DNA of 64,000 nucleotides from Salinarchaeum sp. IM2453 (GTDB lineage: Archaea > Halobacteriota > Halobacteria > Halobacteriales > Salinarchaeaceae), in contig NZ_CP081183.1 in NCBI RefSeq assembly GCF_019693215.1, forward strand, positions 623,226-687,225, given 5' to 3'. Below the pieces are notes generated by a model, which did no database searches, had not been told where the DNA came from, and worked only from the letters and a program-made list of their open reading frames with translations. Position 1 is the stretch's first letter. Every line of letters starts with the position of its first letter. A program made the position numbers and the translations under genes. This document shows positions 25,150 through 34,040 of this stretch, piece by piece.

Positions 25150-25776
25150 ATGGCAGACGAGGGGGAGCAACCGGAGGATGTCAATGCTCTGTTCTTCGAT
25201 GATCCAGAAGACACACAGCGGAAACTGCTGGCGGCAACGTACCGAGCGTTATGTGAGCACGGATATGCTGATTTGTCTTTGCAGACAATTGGTGATGAGT
25301 TCGGTAAGAGTACGTCACTAATATACTATCACTACGACAGCAAAGACGAGCTTGTGCTCGATACGCTGGACGCAATGCTTGACCAACTTGAGGAAACGCT
25401 CTCAGATCATCCAGATGATCCAGAGGCAGCACTGGAGGTATATCTGGACATGATTGAGCCGGGGAAAACAGAGGAGCCTACCCTTGAACGAGCAATTGTG
25501 GAGCTTCGAGGACAAGCACCAAATAGTGAGCAGTATCAAAAGCGATTCAATCGCGCTGATGCTGTGATCGATCAACGACTCAAACAAGTCGTACAGGCTG
25601 GAATTGAGCAAGGAGTTTTCGTTGATCAAGATCCTGAAGAAACAGGGCGCGTATTGTATACGCTGCTGACGGGGGTCATGGTCCGCAGAGCATCGACAAA
25701 TAACGACGAGTGGGTCACGTCAATTAGCAATGAAGTTCGAAATCGACTGTATGGCGATAAGTCACAAGATAGCTAA
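25150..25776 (+). CDS. TetR/AcrR-family transcriptional regulator
   Basis: 208 aa. The N-terminal helix-turn-helix shows the family pattern: RKLLAATYRALCEHGYADLS, TIGDEFGKSTSLIYYHY and SKDELVLDTLDAML. The helical C-terminal ligand domain (about residues 75-200) is specific to this protein. It is divergently transcribed from the COG1361-RND operon, with a 16-bp palindrome between. By analogy with TetR-exporter pairs it probably represses the exporter operon and itself until a ligand binds. Start ATG 25150. It ends 3 bp before the convergent subtilase gene. Confidence 0.92.
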   Translation: MADEGEQPEDVNALFFDDPEDTQRKLLAATYRALCEHGYADLSLQTIGDEFGKSTSLIYYHYDSKDELVLDTLDAMLDQLEETLSDHPDDPEAALEVYLDMIEPGKTEEPTLERAIVELRGQAPNSEQYQKRFNRADAVIDQRLKQVVQAGIEQGVFVDQDPEETGRVLYTLLTGVMVRRASTNNDEWVTSISNEVRNRLYGDKSQDS

Positions 25777-25779
25777 GCG

Positions 25780-28700
25780 TTAGTTTCGATACCGCAGCCA
25801 CACTGTCGCAATCAAAAGCGCAATCACGGCGGCCGCAACACCGAGTCCAGGAATCCCATCATCTTCGTCGTCAATCTCGTCCGGGCCAAGAACTGTTACC
25901 GTGCCAAATGACTCATCGTTGAGCAGCACATCATACTCGCCTGGCTCATCTAACGTTACACTGAACGTCTCAGACTGTTCATCGTTTGCATCAATAAGGA
26001 CGACATCATCAACAAGTGTAGTATCGCCGACCGCTAGTGTACGTTTGAACGTGCCGTCGCCGTCACCACTATTTGTCAGCTCGACGGTGACATCCAGCGT
26101 GTCACCGGCTTCAATTTCATCATCAAATGAAACATTAGCGGTGATGTTTGCGCTTGCTGCCTCCTCATCGACGATAACTGTGTCAGTGTAGGTATCATTC
26201 GATGTACTGACTGTAAAGCTATATTCACCTTCAGCAAGATCATCTGGAGTCTCATGTGCTAAGGAAACAATCTCGGATTCATTGGGCGCAAGTGTGACCG
26301 GTGCAGTATCGACATGTTCGCCATCAAATTGGTACTCAACGTCATCGGTTCCTGAAACAAGACCCTGATTCTCGATGTTGGCAAACAGATCAAATCGGTC
26401 ACCTGGTTGTATTTCACTAACCGCAAGTACCTCGTTGATATTCATGAACGGTACACCCTCACCATAGACACCGATCGTACTGTATTCATCAACTGCTGCC
26501 GAGACGGTCTGTTGGTCAGTGTCTACAGTTGAGCCCTGAATTACATTCCATGATCCGTTGTCAAACCGGTAAAACTGCAGCGAGTTCTCGTTAACAACGG
26601 TTGTTTCATCCGTATCATACCCAACAGTGATATTAGTTTCAGCTGCAGCGTTATAGCTAGTCAAATTATAGAATGCGCCAATTGGGCCATGGCTATCTAG
26701 TGAATCTGGTTCATCAGCTGGTGTGATCGCTGTCTCTGTCGCACTGAGTGTTACTTGCCGGTCGATGTACTCACCGTCAATAATATTCGAGTCGAATGGT
26801 ACGTCCTCAAACACAAGATCACCGTCCTCTAGGTTACTATCGCCAATTGTCGATGTTTCCGTGCCAGCAGTGAACTGGGCAGCCGTTTCGTCAGCGACGA
26901 CTGTCGAGTCGATAATCTCAACGTCTGTACTTTCGGCGAGGACAATGCCAGTCTCAAGATTATCAAGATCGGCATCAAGTACGTCCGCACCGGATGTGTC
27001 AGTAATCTCAAGCCCGGTATCGCCGTCAGTAACGGAGACATACGACATTTGACCAACAGAACCACCGTCGATAATAATTCCATCACCTGATCCAGAGAGA
27101 TCAACATCCAGATTTTCAGCATCGGAAACTGCCCCTTCAATGATAACACCGCTGTCGTCTACAGTCGCAGTGATATCATTTAGGTCGGTAAATCCGGTAT
27201 CAACGATGACTCCAGTACCGACGTTGTCGTATGTTGCGGTAGTCAGTTGATCACCAGACGTCGCAACGGTACCAACAGACGGACCATCAACAGACAGATC
27301 AGTCGCAGTAACGTCAGATTCGCTCATTGCAATTCCGGTATCAACATCTCCAGAGACAGCAACTGACTCAAGATGTGCACCAACGCCGTCAATATCAATA
27401 CCAGTTGTTTCATCATCAGATGAGCCACTGATATCAATTGTTGCTGTCCCATCATCACCAGTGAGCGTCATCGAACGGTCGATATGAACCGCTGTTGGCT
27501 GACTATCGTCGACGGACTCGTCAAACGTTGTATCAGAATCAAGTGACAGCGTTGTACCACCATCTAAGACATTAATGACCGTTTGCAGTCGTTCTGGATC
27601 AAAGTCATCAGGAACATGCACAGGGTCGGGATGGACATGAGTCGTTGTCGTTGAAAATGAAATAGATTCTGATTCACCTGTACCTGTAAAGGTATGGTTC
27701 AGCGTGGCAGTTCCGAACGCACTCTCGTTAGACGTGACAGAAAGATCAAGTGAATCTCCATCAACATTGATTGCACTATCAATCTCTCCATCATCATGTT
27801 CAATAGTAAATAACTCAGAGTTAATGGCTGCTCCATCGCCGCTTACACCGTCAATCGAAACAGAATATGTATCGACATTTGCAAGATCAAATTCAACAGG
27901 ATAACTCTCTCCGGGGTCAGCACGTGAAGGAGCATCAGTTCTAACGGCTACATCGGTTGTTTCTTCAAGTTCAAAATCGGTCTCATTGATGATTTCTTCA
28001 TCTTCAATATTGATTGATGTAGTCGCAGGAGCCCACCCAAAAGCGCTGGCCGTGATATCTTGTTCACCTGCTGGAACGCTAAGTTCATACTCTCCGTGGG
28101 CGTCTGTAGCTGTGCTGGTACCTTCGGATGATTCAACAGTCGCAGATTCAAGTGGCTCGTCACTACCCCTCACTTCACCGGTCACAATGCCACCATCGAA
28201 GGCTTCAGTTGCCGCTGCAAAGCTATCAACGATCCCATATCCATACTCAGTATCAAGGGAGCCAGTGCCGTCAGGATGATCAGCAGTTGAGGTCAATATT
28301 TCTTCAGTCTCCCTTGGTGCAATTTCGTCCTGAGAATCAAATATTGAGAGCACCAAGGCTGCACTTCCTGCAACATGTGGTGATGCCATACTTGTTCCTG
28401 AAATTCCAGTAAGTTCATCCTCAGTCCCTGCATTTGCACTTAGAACGTTAACGCCGGGAGCTGATAAGTTCGGAACAGTGTACTCATCCGGCCAGTCATC
28501 AGGTGCTTCATCTTTCCATGCACCGTCAGTATCAATCACTTCACCGCTGGAAAAGTTAGGAACATTTTTATCTTGATCAACAGCTCCAGCAGAAAGTACC
28601 GTGTATATGTTTCCGGGAGTTCCGGAAGTTTCTTGCCCATCGTTACCAATTGCTGCAGAAACAATCTGGCCAGCATCACGTGCATTTTCTACGGGCTCAA

Positions 28701-29595
28701 TGAATTCATCATGATAACCCTCTGAGCCGAGACTCATCTGGAGAATATCAATCTCATTGTCACGTTCGGTCGCCCATTCCATACCAGTAATAATCTGAGT
28801 GAAGGTTCCAAACCCATCATCGTCGAGGGCTTTTATCCCATATAGGTCAGCTTCAGGAGCAACGCCAATTGCAGTCCCGGAGGCATCACCACCGGCAACG
28901 GTTCCAGCAACATGAGTTCCATGACCGTCATTGTCTTGTGGTTCAGAGTCGACAGGGTCCCCATTACTGTCAAAGTGGGCCCAGTCTTCGAGTTCAATGT
29001 CTGCATGGTCATCATCAACACCAGTATCAAGGACGGCAACACCGACACCCTCTCCTTGTGTATCATAGGTCTCCCATGTCTCAGGAGCCCTGACCATATC
29101 GAGTCCATATGTCGTTTCAGTATCTTGTGTCGTTGAATGGTCAGTAGTAGTGTTAGACGCTGTCTGTGAACTGCTATTAACAGAGACATTGAAGTTCGGA
29201 TGAACTCGGTCGGCTCCAGAAACATTTGTTAGATCATCCTCTGAGAGTACACTACTGTCATATTCAATTAACATCGCATTAGCAAGCCAGAGAGATTCCT
29301 GAATATCAACATAGGGACTCTCATCTGCTGCATCAGCAAATGTCGCTTGGCTGTCTTCTGCATGTGCTTGCAAGTCAGCTGTCGAAGAAATATCAGCAGT
29401 TTGTGCGCCATCAGAAAACCGAACAACTGCAGTCTCTGTCGTATCATTGTCAGTGTGGGTGGCCGCTGTGTCAGGAACGAGTGGATTTGAATCAACTCCT
29501 CCCCCGCCAGCGGCAACTGGAACAAAGACCAGACCCAAAAGTACCGCCACACCAATGACAAGAAGCATTCGCTGCTGTGTAGCCATAACAGACAT
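25780..29595 (-). CDS. Cell-surface subtilisin-like protease with beta-helix region (subtilase 1)
   Basis: 1271 aa. Signal peptide (core LLVIGVAVLLGLVFVPVAAG), inhibitor-I9-like propeptide (about 55-140), then an S8 peptidase domain. The triad is Asp190 (VAVLDTGVDDDHAD), His225 (DGHGTHVAG) and Ser402 (SGTSMASPH), with the oxyanion Asn318 (AAIGNDG). Next come a carboxypeptidase-regulatory-like domain (GEVRGSDEPLESATVESSEG), a beta-helix region (about 690-1000), a PGF-pre-PGF-like piece (LQFYRFDNGSWNVIQ), CARDB-type domains, and a C-terminal helix (IPGLGVAAAVIALLIATVWL) followed by RYRN. That tail resembles an archaeosortase PGF-CTERM signal with Leu for Phe. All catalytic residues are present. 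It may process or degrade surface proteins. Paralogue at 30147-33914. Confidence 0.9.
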   Translation of the reverse strand: MSVMATQQRMLLVIGVAVLLGLVFVPVAAGGGGVDSNPLVPDTAATHTDNDTTETAVVRFSDGAQTADISSTADLQAHAEDSQATFADAADESPYVDIQESLWLANAMLIEYDSSVLSEDDLTNVSGADRVHPNFNVSVNSSSQTASNTTTDHSTTQDTETTYGLDMVRAPETWETYDTQGEGVGVAVLDTGVDDDHADIELEDWAHFDSNGDPVDSEPQDNDGHGTHVAGTVAGGDASGTAIGVAPEADLYGIKALDDDGFGTFTQIITGMEWATERDNEIDILQMSLGSEGYHDEFIEPVENARDAGQIVSAAIGNDGQETSGTPGNIYTVLSAGAVDQDKNVPNFSSGEVIDTDGAWKDEAPDDWPDEYTVPNLSAPGVNVLSANAGTEDELTGISGTSMASPHVAGSAALVLSIFDSQDEIAPRETEEILTSTADHPDGTGSLDTEYGYGIVDSFAAATEAFDGGIVTGEVRGSDEPLESATVESSEGTSTATDAHGEYELSVPAGEQDITASAFGWAPATTSINIEDEEIINETDFELEETTDVAVRTDAPSRADPGESYPVEFDLANVDTYSVSIDGVSGDGAAINSELFTIEHDDGEIDSAINVDGDSLDLSVTSNESAFGTATLNHTFTGTGESESISFSTTTTHVHPDPVHVPDDFDPERLQTVINVLDGGTTLSLDSDTTFDESVDDSQPTAVHIDRSMTLTGDDGTATIDISGSSDDETTGIDIDGVGAHLESVAVSGDVDTGIAMSESDVTATDLSVDGPSVGTVATSGDQLTTATYDNVGTGVIVDTGFTDLNDITATVDDSGVIIEGAVSDAENLDVDLSGSGDGIIIDGGSVGQMSYVSVTDGDTGLEITDTSGADVLDADLDNLETGIVLAESTDVEIIDSTVVADETAAQFTAGTETSTIGDSNLEDGDLVFEDVPFDSNIIDGEYIDRQVTLSATETAITPADEPDSLDSHGPIGAFYNLTSYNAAAETNITVGYDTDETTVVNENSLQFYRFDNGSWNVIQGSTVDTDQQTVSAAVDEYSTIGVYGEGVPFMNINEVLAVSEIQPGDRFDLFANIENQGLVSGTDDVEYQFDGEHVDTAPVTLAPNESEIVSLAHETPDDLAEGEYSFTVSTSNDTYTDTVIVDEEAASANITANVSFDDEIEAGDTLDVTVELTNSGDGDGTFKRTLAVGDTTLVDDVVLIDANDEQSETFSVTLDEPGEYDVLLNDESFGTVTVLGPDEIDDEDDGIPGLGVAAAVIALLIATVWLRYRN

Positions 29596-29763
29596 AATTT
29601 GATGAGACTAATAAGCGGCATGCCGCAGTTGATCAAGCTGATAATTTCGCCAAAAGGGACAGTAATAGAAAATTAGCAAGCCAGACAGACGACGACATAT
29701 CAGAACCGCCAGAACGCATATGTTACCTCCGGTCAAAGATGAATGTGGAGGTAATGCATACCA

Positions 29764-29961
29764 ATGGTATTTAAGAAAATTACACTCATCGGAATGAGTG
29801 AGGAAAGTTTTGATGACGCTGTTGACAATGCAATCGATGAAGCACAAGAAACAGTTGATAATATCCACTGGGTTGAAGTTGATGAGTTTGGCGTTGAGGT
29901 TGCATCGGTGCCAGACCGACAGTATCAGGCCGAAGTGACGGTCGCGTTTGAAGTCGAATAA
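29764..29961 (+). CDS. Dodecin, flavin-binding storage protein
   Basis: 65 aa, start ATG 29764 (MVFKKITLIG). The chain matches the dodecin family from end to end: GMSEESFDDAVDNAIDEAQ helix, then VDNIHWVEVDEFGVEV. Trp36 and Gln55, the positions that stack and bind flavin in the Halobacterium dodecin, are in place. Twelve subunits form a hollow sphere that binds riboflavin/flavin dimers and protects the cell from flavin photochemistry. It stands alone between the two subtilase genes, divergent from subtilase 1. Confidence 0.95.
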   Translation: MVFKKITLIGMSEESFDDAVDNAIDEAQETVDNIHWVEVDEFGVEVASVPDRQYQAEVTVAFEVE

Positions 29962-30146
29962 TCCAGAGTTGAAAGCTCGGAGGTCTATATTCTCTCAGGA
30001 TACCGATCAACGCATTATAGCGGCAATCGGGGTTTCGACTATCCGGGCTGCCGAGATAAGGAGATTATAAACGTATTTGTCAAAGTAGCAGAGTCAGCTA
30101 CCTCGGGGACAAGCTCCGTGCATCCACCTCAATATTTCTGTGAACA

Positions 30147-33100
30147 TCAAATATTCTCAGTATACCGCCACTCTAAAAGAGCGAACCCAAGAATCACAAG
30201 TAATGTTCCGACAACGAGGAGCAGTAGCTGTGGATATTCATCCAACAACGATTGATCTGATTCAACAGTGAGCGTTCCGACCTGCTGTCCGTTGACGGCT
30301 ATGTCATATTCACCTGGATCCAGTGGCTCACTACTAATTGTTGTTGTCATCACATTATCGGGTTCGACATAACCAACAGTATTGTTGATTTCAGTGTCAT
30401 CTGCAGTGACCGAAATCGGATATGTGCCGGGAAGATCACCAGCATTCTCAAGGGTAACAGATACTTCTGGAGACTGTTCAGATGAAATGGTTGCGTTAAA
30501 GAGTACTGAGTCAGTGAGTGAAATATCAGCACCAGTAGCGTCTGAATCAACAGTATAGCTCCCGTTCCATGTAGTATTCATAGTAGAAATTTGGTATGGG
30601 AACACCCCGGAAGCGTGGTCTTCTGGGTCATGAAGTAAGGCAACTTCAGTATCGGAATGTGGAGCAAGCGAAATATCGGCGGTATCAACGGTTGTGTCGT
30701 TGGCAAAATAGCTGACGGTATCCTCGGCTGAAGCGGCTCCCTCATTTGAAAGCGTGACACTTGCATCAAGTCGGTCATCAGGAGCAATCGTATCCGGAAT
30801 GGTGACCCCAGTTACATTGACATATGGAGCACCATCACCGTAGAGTGCCGCTGTCGTATCTGTGTCAATCGTGACATCCAGCTGTGACTGGTTAAGTGTA
30901 TACGCATTCTCATCGAATGCAGTCCAGTCACCGCCGGCGTGTTCGTACAATGCGACAGTATCAGAAGCAACACCGCGTGTTGCCCACTCATCATACTGTG
31001 TTGTCATCGATAATCTCCCATCTGATGACTGCGGAGATACATTGAACGCACTACCAACAAGACCGTTACCTGCTGGCGGCAGCGAAGTTGATCCATTCAA
31101 TTCGACCACTGTATCGGTGCCATCAAACGTAGTTGTCACGTCCTCGTGTTGGAGTGAAACATCTGTGGCTGACTTTTGACCATCAAAGACGATTGCCGTG
31201 TCGCCGACAGAAACATCGTCAACGGTGATCCCAGTCGCATTTCCACCAAAATCAAACGCTGTTTCTGTGTCTTCGATAGTACCATCGGCAATCTCAAGCT
31301 CGATGGTATCAGTAACATCAACGCCCGTTGTGCTGTCGGTAATCGAAAGCCCAGTTAATATCTCGATAGTACCCCCATCAACAAACACACCTGTGTCTGC
31401 GGTATTGATAGTGAGATTCGCTACCGTCGAGATATCCTCGGTCACGGCCAAGCCTGTCTCAACATCAGTAAGCGTAAGATCAAACACGTCATTATCGTCC
31501 GCAGAACTATCTCCACCGATTTGCGGATCATCAATCGGGCCATCAGTAACCTCAACACCGACAGTCATGTTGGTTACATCGACGTTTGAAATCGTCCCAC
31601 CACCAAGGACAATACCGGTATCGGCATCGCCAGATAGTACAACATTCTCAAGCGAGCTGTCCATTGAGATACCAGCACCAATCCCTTGTTCAGTCGCCGT
31701 TGTATCCTCAACAGCGATAGTTGCCATCCCTCCTTCACCACGTAGTGTGATATCTTTATCAAGAGTAACACCGACGGGTTGCTGATCATCAGCAGTTACA
31801 GAGAATGTCTGATCAGCATCAAGTCCAATTGTTGTTCCCGGAGCAACAAAGTCGACGAGATTCTGTAACTGATCGGGGTCGTCATCTGTTGGAACCGTCA
31901 GTGGATCAGGATGAATAGTTGTTCCAGTTGTTTGTATTGTTGTTGTTTCGTCTAATCCTTCGAACGTATGTGTAACATTGAGTGTCCCGACGAAATCACT
32001 GGGGGGAGTAATTGACACGTTGATTATCTCTTCGACCGAAGCACTGTGGTATGTCTCACTGGGGCTGAGCTCTTGACCGTTAACTTGGATGGCAAAATCG
32101 TCAGTGTCCACGGGATTCCCGGCGAGGTCAGTTGCCTCAAGCTGCGCTGTATAATTATGTACCTGTAGAGTCTCGTGGCTGACAGTATAGTCCTCACCAG
32201 AAGCGAGATAGTCAGGAGCTGGTGACTGCAGTTCAGTCTCAAATGTCTGGGTGTCAAGATGGAAATCAATCTCAATCGGATCGCTATGCTCATCCGGCGT
32301 TATTTCTTTTTCAACCGGTTCCCAGCCGACTAGATCAACAGTAATTGTTTGGGTTTCACCCTCACTTGTTATCGGGAGTGTATATGCCCCGTCAGTATCG
32401 GTTGTCGTCGAATACTCACCAAAGTTAGACTGCACAAGTGCATGTTCTGCAGAGATATTTTCTCCACTGGCATCCGTGAGTGTTACCTCACCAGTAACCT
32501 CGATGTCAGATGTTGCGTAGGCCATTGCCGAGTAGCTATCAACAAGACCGTGTCCATGGCGATGATCGACTTGATTAGGTCCTTCAGGATGAACGGCTGT
32601 TTCAGCAATTGCTTCCTCAGCGGTTGGCACGTCAACCTCATCGTCTGTCAGTAGCAGCGCTGCAATTCCAGCGACATGCGGGGAAGACATGCTTGTGCCG
32701 GATTTTTCAACGAGTCCAGTTCCATCATCAGAGCCTGCCTCCGCACTCAAGATGTCATCACCGGGAGCAACAACATCAGGGACAGTATATTCATCGGGCC
32801 AGTCCGGATCGGGCCAGTCATCTGAAGATTGGTTCCACTGTTCTGCCGTATTAATAACCTCACCGCCAGAGAAGAACGTAATCTCACTATCTTCATCGAC
32901 TGCACCGGTCGAGAATGATTCATACACATTGCCGGGAGAACCAGATCCGTTTTCACCTTCGTTACCAACAGACGCAGACACCATAATGTCATTGTCGGCG
33001 GCTTTTTGGATCGGATCAATGAGGACCTCAGCAGTGGAGTTATCTGTTCCAAAGCTCATCTGCATGACATCAATATCGGCCTCGGAGTCCTCAATCGCCC

Positions 33101-33914
33101 ACTCAATCCCAGCGATGATCTGTGCAAACGTACCACTAGCATCATCACCATCGAGCACTTGTACTCCGTGAAGCTCCGCATCGGGAGCAACACCAATTGC
33201 TGTTCCGTCCACAGGGTCCCCGGCAATGGTCCCGCCAACATGTGTTCCATGGCCATCCTGATCATCCGCATCTTCTGGATTGTCGCTAGTTAGTGTACCA
33301 TTTTCATCAAATGCAGCCCATTCATCAATTTCAATCGCGTCGTGATCGGGATCTAATCCAGTATCCAGAACCGCAACATCGACGCCATCACCGGTCGTAT
33401 CAAAGGTCTCTCGTGTTTCGTGGGCACGTATCATGTCGAGACCATACGTCGAGTCTGCAGCCTGTGTGCCGATTGCCGACGACGTAGTCTTAGAATCAGA
33501 GTTAGCAGAAACAGTGAGTTTCGAATGGTCATAGACATCCTCAACACCGTCGATGGAAGCAATATAGGACTGATTTACAGCTGTGGTGTTGGCACTAACA
33601 ACAGCGCTACTGGTGAGCCAGAAGCTATTCTGGACATCAAGATAGGAGCGATTAGCAGCATACGACTGAAATGACTCCTGCGATTGATCAGCTGCTGCCT
33701 GTAGTGTCTCCGGTGACGTATCATTGTCAAGCAGATCAGTTGTATTAAACGTGACAAGATACGTTGTCTCAGAAGTGGTTGTTGTGCTGGTATTTTGGGC
33801 GTGAGAAATCGCTTGTGCGTCAGGGCCGAGGGCAATGCCAGAATGCACGAAAAGGCCGAATCCAGCGATTACAGCGAAGAATAGAAGAAAAGCAAGCCCG
33901 CGGCGTGCGTACAT
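30147..33914 (-). CDS. Cell-surface subtilisin-like protease with beta-helix region (subtilase 2)
   Basis: 1255 aa, start ATG at 33912-33914 (MYARRGLAFLLFF, signal peptide). The propeptide region (about 50-140) precedes an S8 domain with Asp184 (VAVLDTGLDPDHD), His222 (DGHGTHVGG), Asn318 (ASVGNEG) and Ser408 (SGTSMSSPH). Then come a carboxypeptidase-regulatory-like domain (EVTLTDASGENISAEHALV), beta-helix repeats (about 700-1000), a PGF-pre-PGF-like stretch, beta-sandwich domains, and a terminal helix (LLLLVVGTLLVILGFALL) followed by EWRYTENI. Unlike subtilase 1 there is no PG-type sorting motif, so it is a plain membrane anchor. Order of domains is the same as in the neighbouring paralogue, implying an old local duplication. 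Confidence 0.9.
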   Translation of the reverse strand: MYARRGLAFLLFFAVIAGFGLFVHSGIALGPDAQAISHAQNTSTTTTSETTYLVTFNTTDLLDNDTSPETLQAAADQSQESFQSYAANRSYLDVQNSFWLTSSAVVSANTTAVNQSYIASIDGVEDVYDHSKLTVSANSDSKTTSSAIGTQAADSTYGLDMIRAHETRETFDTTGDGVDVAVLDTGLDPDHDAIEIDEWAAFDENGTLTSDNPEDADDQDGHGTHVGGTIAGDPVDGTAIGVAPDAELHGVQVLDGDDASGTFAQIIAGIEWAIEDSEADIDVMQMSFGTDNSTAEVLIDPIQKAADNDIMVSASVGNEGENGSGSPGNVYESFSTGAVDEDSEITFFSGGEVINTAEQWNQSSDDWPDPDWPDEYTVPDVVAPGDDILSAEAGSDDGTGLVEKSGTSMSSPHVAGIAALLLTDDEVDVPTAEEAIAETAVHPEGPNQVDHRHGHGLVDSYSAMAYATSDIEVTGEVTLTDASGENISAEHALVQSNFGEYSTTTDTDGAYTLPITSEGETQTITVDLVGWEPVEKEITPDEHSDPIEIDFHLDTQTFETELQSPAPDYLASGEDYTVSHETLQVHNYTAQLEATDLAGNPVDTDDFAIQVNGQELSPSETYHSASVEEIINVSITPPSDFVGTLNVTHTFEGLDETTTIQTTGTTIHPDPLTVPTDDDPDQLQNLVDFVAPGTTIGLDADQTFSVTADDQQPVGVTLDKDITLRGEGGMATIAVEDTTATEQGIGAGISMDSSLENVVLSGDADTGIVLGGGTISNVDVTNMTVGVEVTDGPIDDPQIGGDSSADDNDVFDLTLTDVETGLAVTEDISTVANLTINTADTGVFVDGGTIEILTGLSITDSTTGVDVTDTIELEIADGTIEDTETAFDFGGNATGITVDDVSVGDTAIVFDGQKSATDVSLQHEDVTTTFDGTDTVVELNGSTSLPPAGNGLVGSAFNVSPQSSDGRLSMTTQYDEWATRGVASDTVALYEHAGGDWTAFDENAYTLNQSQLDVTIDTDTTAALYGDGAPYVNVTGVTIPDTIAPDDRLDASVTLSNEGAASAEDTVSYFANDTTVDTADISLAPHSDTEVALLHDPEDHASGVFPYQISTMNTTWNGSYTVDSDATGADISLTDSVLFNATISSEQSPEVSVTLENAGDLPGTYPISVTADDTEINNTVGYVEPDNVMTTTISSEPLDPGEYDIAVNGQQVGTLTVESDQSLLDEYPQLLLLVVGTLLVILGFALLEWRYTENI

Positions 33915-34040
33915 GTTCGCTAGATTTTACCCGTAGTAAGATAAGTGACATGGAAGATCATATTGGTACTGAAAATCCAAGCAGATCCGCACAGAGAAAG
34001 TTAGCGAAGACATTTATGAATTGACGACAAACGACGGATA

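Noticed and set aside
29962-30146. Hairpin-like sequence after dodecin as a mobile end
   Set aside because: The ctcggggacaagctccg stretch pairs poorly and does not match the other end hairpins.
31198-31785. 195-codon plus-strand Ser/Val-rich frame
   Set aside because: Antisense shadow of the subtilase 2 beta-helix; low-complexity Ser/Thr/Val composition is the complement of an Asp/Thr-rich gene.
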